Part shown: one piece after another, positions 4,666-10,174 of the stretch
Layout: every line of letters starts with the position of its first letter
How positions within the stretch are numbered: the stretch's first letter is position 1
NCBI GenBank assembly: GCA_023231445.1
Contig: JALNVF010000117.1
Location: forward strand, 1 to 10,174
Direction of reading: 5' to 3'
DNA: 10,174 bases
Source of the DNA: Treponema sp.
GTDB taxonomy: Bacteria > Spirochaetota > Spirochaetia > Treponematales > Treponemataceae
Notes under the pieces: model-generated
Seen by the model: only the letters and a program-made list of their open reading frames with translations
Databases searched by the model: none
Told to the model about the DNA's origin: nothing
Made by a program: the position numbers and the translations under genes

Positions 4666-6576
4666 TCAATTATTTGCCGTTTCGCTGAACGGCTGGTATT
4701 TATATCCTGACCAGGCCATACCCAGATGGCTGGAGAATTCCAATGTGTTCAGACGAACACCGTGAACAATAACCGAAAGAACATTCAGTATAATGTTCAG
4801 TCCGTGGCCGAATACAAGCAGTACGACAAATGCAAAGAACAATACAGCATGTCCCCACATGGGGCCTGCCATTTGATTCACTGTATTCGCTATTGCACTT
4901 CCTGCCAGTGCGACAGCCCACAAACGGATATACGAAACAATATCCGAAAATACATTCACAACACCAAGAATGACCGAAATTATATTCTTACTGCTTTCCA
5001 GAATTGATTTTAAGATGCTACCGTCGTAATTGGAGAAAACGAAATTCATGAGAAATCCTCCTCCAATAAGTACAACAGCGACTGTTCCTACAGGAATACC
5101 GGCAACAATCTTATCAAGACTGAATATAGTCCCACTCACAACAAGCATAAGAACGACATAGAACATTCCCCATAACATGAACAATGCACCTAAATCTCCT
5201 ATGCATTTGAGAGACTTACTGTCACGAACAATACATTTAAGATGCGCAATTGACAGTTGTATCAGTGCAAGCGTAAAGCAGAATATCTGGAGGTTCTGGT
5301 CTGTGGTCAGTAGAGAGTGTACCCCGTCAAAATGCTGTGTATACGCACTTGACAGAGACGGGACTGAAAGCATTTTAAGCCATCCGGGGATCTGATCCAT
5401 TGTAAGTCCGAACCATGTACACGTGACGGTTCCCCATGCAACAGTCGCAAGCCCCAGAAGAAGAAGCAGTTCAAGTCCCGGATTTACTGTTTTTGTGGTT
5501 TTTTTAGTCCAGAAAATAAGTGCCAGCGCTCCGGATACAATAAGCAGTCCGTAACCGCCGTCGCCGAATATCATACCGAAAAAAATCGTAAAGAACAGCA
5601 GGAACCATCCGGAAATATCGAATTCACGGTAACCGGGAACAGTTCCAAGAAAATCCGTAAGGGGATAAATCAGACTGACAAGTTTGTTGTTACGAAGTTT
5701 TGTCGGCGGATCATCCTCCGGTACAGGATCGGCAGAAGCAAGCGCCCATCCGTTTTTTGTTGCAGCTGATTTTAAATCCGCAAAACTGTCTACCGGAACA
5801 AAACCGGAAATCCATGCAAGAGAAGTTTCTTTTTCCGAACCTTCTTTCTGCATCCCTGAATATACATTTTCAAACTCAATTTCTTTCTCAAGTCTGGTCT
5901 GGAACGCGGTTATCTGATTTATATAAACGGTATTATTTACAAGTTCTTCTTCGATACCGCTTATACGTTTTTTATCTCTCCGGATTTCAGCTTCAAGATC
6001 ATCAGTTGAGCATCGTGGTACCGGAACTTCAAATGCCTCGGGAGGCAATCCTTCCGGACGTTCGCTGCCTTTTGACAAAAGCAGAAAACGCACATCTTTT
6101 TTTCCGGAATTAACAAGAATCGTATCGATTGATTTATCGATTTCGCTGTATTTGTCGGCAGGAATTTCATACATGACTAGAGAAATACCTTTCCCGGCTA
6201 AATATGCAAAATCTTCAGGATTCACACTACCCCATTTTCCGAACCGTTCGAGTTCAGATGCATCCGACGATATTTCATCAAATAATGATTTTTTCTGTTC
6301 GGTCAGACTGATAACTTCCGCACATTTTTGAACAAGCTTTTTGTCGTCTAATTGAGAAACCACTGCAGGTTTGGTACCTTTTGGAAGTTTTATCTCAGAA
6401 AGAACAGATATAGTCTGTACCGCACCAGCATTATTTTCTTTTAAGGCTGCAAGTTTCTCTCCTGAACCTTCAATACGGTCAAGATGGACAACTCCAAGCT
6501 TACGAAGTTCTGCAAGTGCTTCCAGTTTTTCTTTTTCAAGAATAACGAGGGAGACTCTTTTCATAGGTACTATCAT
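4666..6576 (-). CDS. atpI: V-type ATPase subunit I (membrane stator, 'a'-subunit homologue)
   Basis: Stator subunit that provides the ion half-channels beside the AtpK ring and anchors the peripheral stalk. It has 636 residues, usual for the family. Residues 1-310 form the cytosolic arm, with heptad-rich coiled-coil stretches near 75-110 and 190-250. Residues 320-620 form the membrane domain with about seven to eight hydrophobic helices. Signature stretches are FFGMIFGDGGYGLL (332-345) and SYIRLWAVALAG (548-559). Arg551 there is the conserved channel arginine. A second arginine, Arg608 in VHGVRLNTLEF, is spaced as the second channel arginine of the Thermus homologue. The start ATG overlaps the atpD stop in ATGA, and GGAGG lies 10 bases upstream inside atpD. 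A second in-frame Met at residue 5 has no ribosome site of its own. Confidence 0.96.
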   Translation of the reverse strand: MIVPMKRVSLVILEKEKLEALAELRKLGVVHLDRIEGSGEKLAALKENNAGAVQTISVLSEIKLPKGTKPAVVSQLDDKKLVQKCAEVISLTEQKKSLFDEISSDASELERFGKWGSVNPEDFAYLAGKGISLVMYEIPADKYSEIDKSIDTILVNSGKKDVRFLLLSKGSERPEGLPPEAFEVPVPRCSTDDLEAEIRRDKKRISGIEEELVNNTVYINQITAFQTRLEKEIEFENVYSGMQKEGSEKETSLAWISGFVPVDSFADLKSAATKNGWALASADPVPEDDPPTKLRNNKLVSLIYPLTDFLGTVPGYREFDISGWFLLFFTIFFGMIFGDGGYGLLIVSGALALIFWTKKTTKTVNPGLELLLLLGLATVAWGTVTCTWFGLTMDQIPGWLKMLSVPSLSSAYTQHFDGVHSLLTTDQNLQIFCFTLALIQLSIAHLKCIVRDSKSLKCIGDLGALFMLWGMFYVVLMLVVSGTIFSLDKIVAGIPVGTVAVVLIGGGFLMNFVFSNYDGSILKSILESSKNIISVILGVVNVFSDIVSYIRLWAVALAGSAIANTVNQMAGPMWGHAVLFFAFVVLLVFGHGLNIILNVLSVIVHGVRLNTLEFSSHLGMAWSGYKYQPFSETANN

Positions 6577-7175
6577 TTTGCAACAGCCTCCAGCTTCTTC
6601 TTAGAAATTTTACTGCGTACAACGGCGGCAACCTGTTCGTCACCGAGGAATACGGTAATTTTTTTGATATTTTTCTTTGTTTCAGGTATTTTCACTTTCT
6701 CAAAAAGGTTTACACGCTGCGTTGTTGTCCGCAGTTCCTTTGAAAGAAGCCGTACCTGCTCGTCAAGAACTTCAGCTTCAAGATCAAGCGAGAGCGCTTT
6801 TTCCATACGATCGGCAGCCATATCTATCCACAGAGGTGTTGCATACAAAGTATACTCACCACGTGAAAAATCGGCACCTTCATATACCGGAATCATAACA
6901 CCTGCAATATTGCCTGTACTTTTACGGATATTGCGTACTGTTACCATTCCTGGCTTGAACGCGTCTTCTTCGCCAAATACGGAAATCCATTCGTCGAATT
7001 CTTTTTCAAGGGCTTCGCGCGCTGCACGAACTTTTTTTGCCTTTACCTCAATGGAGCGGATCTCTGTCTGAAGCTGTTGTTTTTTGAGTGTAAGAGTCGG
7101 AAGATATCGCTGAAACATTTTCAGCGCATCTTTCTGTGTCTTCAACTCATTTTTTGTCAGCTTTATTTTTGCCAT
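6573..7175 (-). CDS. atpD: V-type ATPase subunit D (central rotor stalk)
   Basis: Central stalk subunit that rotates inside the AtpA/AtpB head and carries torque to the AtpK ring. At 200 residues it matches V-type D subunits. N- and C-terminal helices (about 5-65 and 120-165) would pair as an antiparallel coiled coil, with a short strand-rich segment between (about 74-112). The start (KIKLTKNELKTQKDAL) and the stretch QRVNLFEKVKIPETKKNIKK (153-172) are typical of the family, the latter matching the usual RVNALE-x-IP block. The ATG at 7175 has an AGGGG site eight bases upstream, itself in the 12-base gap after the atpB stop. The 3' end overlaps atpI by four bases. This is not the F-type beta gene that is also called atpD. 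Confidence 0.95.
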   Translation of the reverse strand: MAKIKLTKNELKTQKDALKMFQRYLPTLTLKKQQLQTEIRSIEVKAKKVRAAREALEKEFDEWISVFGEEDAFKPGMVTVRNIRKSTGNIAGVMIPVYEGADFSRGEYTLYATPLWIDMAADRMEKALSLDLEAEVLDEQVRLLSKELRTTTQRVNLFEKVKIPETKKNIKKITVFLGDEQVAAVVRSKISKKKLEAVAK

Positions 7176-7187
7176 GAAGTGAGCCCC

Positions 7188-8486
7188 TTAGTCTTTCTTA
7201 GGCCAGTATTTTTCAATAAGCGCAGTCTTTATACCCGTTTCCTCTCTGTCAAAACAGTCCGAAAGAATTTTCCAGCCTAAATCAAGAGCATCTTCGAGGG
7301 GAATATTTTTGGAAAGATCCATCATTTCTGTTTCAAATTCCTTTCCGTATTTTATAAGTTTCTCATCCCATGTGCTCATCATAAAACCCATGGATTTCTT
7401 TTCGAGCGTATCCTTATATGCAGCGTAGAGACGTATCATGCCGTCCATAAGTGCACGGTGATCATCACGTGTGCTGTTATTTACATTCTGCTTCAGACGA
7501 GAAAGACTTCCGAACGGTTCAATTCTTCCGCCTTTGAGATAGTACTGTCCTTCGGTAATATAACCTGTATTATCAGGCACAGGATGCGTAACGTCGTCTC
7601 CGGGCATTGTCGTAACAGCAAGAATTGTAACAGAACCGGCACTTTCAAAATCTACAGCTTTTTCATACCGTGACGCAAGCTGGCTGTACAAATCTCCCGG
7701 ATAACCACGGTTTGAGGGAACCTGTTCCTGCGTAATAGCAATTTCCTTCAGAGAGTCTGCAAAATTCGTCATATCCGTAAGAAGAACAAGAACGTCTTTT
7801 CCCTGAAGTGCAAACTGTTCAGCAACAGCAAGACTCAAATCGGGCACTTTCATACATTCGACCGTCGGATCAGCAGCTGTGTGAATAAACATAACAGTCC
7901 GGCTTAATGCACCGCCGTTTTCAAGTGTATTCTTGAAGTACAGATAGTCGTCATATTTCAATCCCATACCGCCGAGAACAATAACATCTACCTGAGCCTG
8001 CATTGCTATACGTGCAAGCAGCTGGTTGTACGGTTCGCCGGAAATACTGAAAACAGGCAGCTTCTGTGAAACGACAAGTGTATTGAACATGTCTATCATC
8101 GGAATTCCGGTACGTATCATACGGTTTGCCATAATACGTTTTGACGGATTAACGGACGGTCCGCCTATAGTAACAAGATTGTCAGTCAGAGCAGGACCGT
8201 TATCACGGGGTTCTGCAGAACCGTTAAAAATACGTCCGAGTAAATCATCGCTGAAGCTGACTTCCATCTGATGACCCAGAAATTTAATATGATCACCTGT
8301 TGAAACACCTCGTCCCCCGGCAAATACCTGCAGAGAAACTGTATCACCGTCGATTTTGTTAACTTCAGCAAGAGACTTACCGAAACGCGTCTCAATTTCG
8401 GCCAGTTCGTTATACCGGACATTGTCCGCTTTAACAGTAATAACGCTTCCGGTGATTGATTCGATTCTTGAGTATACTTTATTCAT
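7188..8486 (-). CDS. atpB: V-type ATPase subunit B (non-catalytic head subunit)
   Basis: Non-catalytic nucleotide-fold subunit that alternates with AtpA in the hexameric head. Its 432 residues are slightly short of the roughly 460 common elsewhere. The N-terminal barrel is about 1-75. The P-loop position reads FSISGEPYNQLLARI (146-160) and lacks the GKT of a working Walker A, as expected for B. Family blocks follow: LTDMTNFADSLKEIA (237-250), the NRGYPGDLYSQLA stretch (259-271), TMPGDDVTHPVPDNTGYITEG (293-313), and GSLSRL (326-331). Arg330 in the last block is the likely arginine finger reaching into the AtpA site, by analogy with E. hirae NtpB. The gene starts two bases after the atpA stop, with GGTGA inside the atpA tail as ribosome site. 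It should not be confused with the F-type a-subunit, also named atpB. Confidence 0.96.
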   Translation of the reverse strand: MNKVYSRIESITGSVITVKADNVRYNELAEIETRFGKSLAEVNKIDGDTVSLQVFAGGRGVSTGDHIKFLGHQMEVSFSDDLLGRIFNGSAEPRDNGPALTDNLVTIGGPSVNPSKRIMANRMIRTGIPMIDMFNTLVVSQKLPVFSISGEPYNQLLARIAMQAQVDVIVLGGMGLKYDDYLYFKNTLENGGALSRTVMFIHTAADPTVECMKVPDLSLAVAEQFALQGKDVLVLLTDMTNFADSLKEIAITQEQVPSNRGYPGDLYSQLASRYEKAVDFESAGSVTILAVTTMPGDDVTHPVPDNTGYITEGQYYLKGGRIEPFGSLSRLKQNVNNSTRDDHRALMDGMIRLYAAYKDTLEKKSMGFMMSTWDEKLIKYGKEFETEMMDLSKNIPLEDALDLGWKILSDCFDREETGIKTALIEKYWPKKD

Positions 8487-8488
8487 AC

Positions 8489-10174
8489 TTATTCACCGTC
8501 CTTGAGTAATTTTGCAGTATCTGCACGCAGCGTTCCGTTTTTCTGAGCATACAGATCGTCTATCTTCTTTTCATTTACTTTGAACTGATCACTGTTCCAT
8601 ACTGAATAGTTCCAGTCGAGGAAAATCTGACGCAGAGAATTAAAATAAACACGGGCATCATCTTTTGTTTCAAGTTCAAAATCAGAACCAAGTACCGTAA
8701 GTACTTTTTTGAATGTATATGTCTGGCGTTCAACCGTTACCGACGCATCTACTTCATCGAAAGAATTCTGCTGGAAGTATACGGCATCAAGGAAGTCGCT
8801 TTTGAGATATGCTATATAATCTTCTGTTGTGGTACCTTCTTCACCAATAACTTTCATCATCTGGTTAACTTCCACACCGTGTTTGAATGCTTCCCGTGCA
8901 AAATCTACCCAGTCACGTCTGATAACGCTTTTATACTTCGACCATGAATTAATCGGATCAATTGCAGGATATTTCCGCGCATCCGACCGTTCCCTTGTGA
9001 GTCCGTGAAATGCACCGACTACTTTCAGTGTAGCCTGAGTGACAGGCTCTTCAAAATTACCGCCGGCAGGAGAAACGGTACCACCAATTGTTACAGACCC
9101 TTTAGAACCGTTACGAAGACGGACAATACCGGCACGTTCGTAGAACGCTGCTATGTACGATTCAAGATACGCAGGGAATGCTTCCTCTCCGGGGATTTCT
9201 TCAAGTCTTCCACTCATTTCACGCAGTGCCTGAGCCCAGCGCGACGTTGAATCGGCAAGAAGCAGAACGTTTAATCCCATCTGACGATAATACTCTGCAA
9301 GAGTTACACTTGTATAAACAGATGCTTCACGGGAAGCTACCGGCATAGAAGATGTATTGCAGATAATAATCGTACGCTTCATAAGAGTTTCGCCCGTACG
9401 GGGATCTGTCAGTTTAGGGAATTCCTTAATTGTTTCAACAACTTCGCCCGCCCGTTCGCCGCACGCAGCGATGATTACGATATCGACATCCGCATTACGG
9501 CTTGTGGTATGCTGAATAACCGTCTTTCCTGCGCCGAAAGGACCGGGAATACAATACGTACCTCCCTTTGCAACCGGAAAGAATGTATCAATCAAACGGG
9601 TTTTAGTAACCATAGTTTCTGTCGGCTCAAGCCGTTCGGCATAACAGTCAACTGCACGCTTAACAGGCCATTTGAACGTCATAGTAATTTCATGAGTTCT
9701 GCCTTTTTCATCTTCAAGGACAGCCATGGTATCTTCAATTGTATAAGACCCTGCAGGCGTTATTTTTTTTACGGTGTACGTACCGTACATATCGAACGGT
9801 ACAAGGATTTTATGGACAAACGGCTCTTCAGGAACAGACCCAACAACATCACCTCTGTATACCGTATCTCCCGGTTTTACAGCAGGGGTAAAATCCCATT
9901 TTGCGGTCTTTGAAAGAGGATCAACATAAACGCCTCTTTCAAGAAAAAATCCTGCTTTTTCCGCAACAAGTGGCAGCGGATTTTGAAGACCATCATATAT
10001 CTGGCCCAGCAGTCCCGGTCCCAGCTGGGCGCAGAGCAAATCACCGGTAAGTTCTACTTCATCACCCGCTTTAATACCGTTGGTCATTTCATATACCTGC
10101 ATCTGAGCTATATCGCCGCGGATACGAATGACCTCTCCTTTTAGTTTTTTATCATCAACTTTGACGTAACCGAC
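8489..10174 (-). CDS. atpA: V-type ATPase subunit A (catalytic head subunit), N-terminus cut by window edge
   Basis: Catalytic ATP-binding subunit of the head. The frame stays open past the first visible Met (10102) to the right edge. The extra 24 codons (VGYVKVDDKLKGEV... into IRIRGDIAQ) are typical subunit A sequence, so 561 residues are visible and perhaps 20-30 are missing. Counting visible residues from the window edge, the Walker A loop GPFGAGKT is at 211-218 with Lys217, and the catalytic GER motif has Glu240-Arg241. The 23-residue Lys-to-Glu spacing equals that of E. hirae NtpA (Lys238, Glu261). The long insert between the N-terminal barrel and the P-loop is the bulge domain that distinguishes A from F-type beta. 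After GER the sequence reads AGEVVE in place of the common GNEM. The ribosome site and any genes further upstream (E subunit and partners) lie outside the window. Confidence 0.97.
   Translation of the reverse strand, partial: VGYVKVDDKKLKGEVIRIRGDIAQMQVYEMTNGIKAGDEVELTGDLLCAQLGPGLLGQIYDGLQNPLPLVAEKAGFFLERGVYVDPLSKTAKWDFTPAVKPGDTVYRGDVVGSVPEEPFVHKILVPFDMYGTYTVKKITPAGSYTIEDTMAVLEDEKGRTHEITMTFKWPVKRAVDCYAERLEPTETMVTKTRLIDTFFPVAKGGTYCIPGPFGAGKTVIQHTTSRNADVDIVIIAACGERAGEVVETIKEFPKLTDPRTGETLMKRTIIICNTSSMPVASREASVYTSVTLAEYYRQMGLNVLLLADSTSRWAQALREMSGRLEEIPGEEAFPAYLESYIAAFYERAGIVRLRNGSKGSVTIGGTVSPAGGNFEEPVTQATLKVVGAFHGLTRERSDARKYPAIDPINSWSKYKSVIRRDWVDFAREAFKHGVEVNQMMKVIGEEGTTTEDYIAYLKSDFLDAVYFQQNSFDEVDASVTVERQTYTFKKVLTVLGSDFELETKDDARVYFNSLRQIFLDWNYSVWNSDQFKVNEKKIDDLYAQKNGTLRADTAKLLKDGE

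Noticed and set aside
4652..4669. Six-residue N-terminal extension of AtpK from a TTG at 4669
   Set aside because: It would overlap the atpI stop, while AGGAGA is ideally spaced for the ATG at 4651, which also gives the normal proteolipid N-terminus.
7188..8486. AtpB missing a Walker A motif as sign of a broken ATPase
   Set aside because: A degenerate P-loop is normal for V-type B subunits, and the likely arginine finger (Arg330) is present.

Overview
This window most likely comes from a spirochete of the Treponema group. The main evidence is a minus-strand V-type (A/V) ATPase cluster in the order atpA-atpB-atpD-atpI-atpK, the order I know from Treponema and Borrelia. A diderm envelope is also indicated by a single-POTRA Omp85-like barrel protein and a secreted TPR-like protein. 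The genus-level call is an inference from gene order and protein style; no rRNA or other marker gene is present.

Layout. Positions 1-1794 (plus strand) hold the 3' end of a WbaP-type sugar-phosphate transferase. Two bases later comes a 509-residue predicted outer-membrane barrel protein. Positions 1788-3994 (minus strand) hold ispG (isoprenoid biosynthesis, MEP pathway) followed by a secreted helical-repeat protein. That protein starts at a TTG overlapping the ispG stop. The plus and minus units converge and overlap tail to tail by 7 bp. Positions 3995-4228 are the only sizeable non-coding stretch (234 bp). It is densely structured: three strong hairpins, a 14-bp direct repeat, a palindrome, a long-range inverted repeat, a candidate ispG promoter and a terminator-like hairpin. 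Positions 4229-10174 (minus strand) hold the V-ATPase genes, tightly packed, with atpA running off the right edge.

How the genes work together. AtpA (catalytic) and AtpB (non-catalytic, degenerate P-loop) form the soluble head. AtpD is the central rotor stalk. AtpI is the membrane stator carrying the channel arginines. AtpK is the four-helix proteolipid ring subunit, and its sequence keeps residues matching the Enterococcus hirae sodium site, so Na+ coupling is plausible. The peripheral-stalk genes (E and any partners) are not in view and would lie upstream of atpA, beyond the right edge.

No tRNA, rRNA, CRISPR array, insertion sequence or defence system was found. The least ordinary parts are the intergenic composite element at about 4067-4234 and the Omp85-like gene coupled to a glycan-initiating transferase. 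All else is conserved housekeeping.
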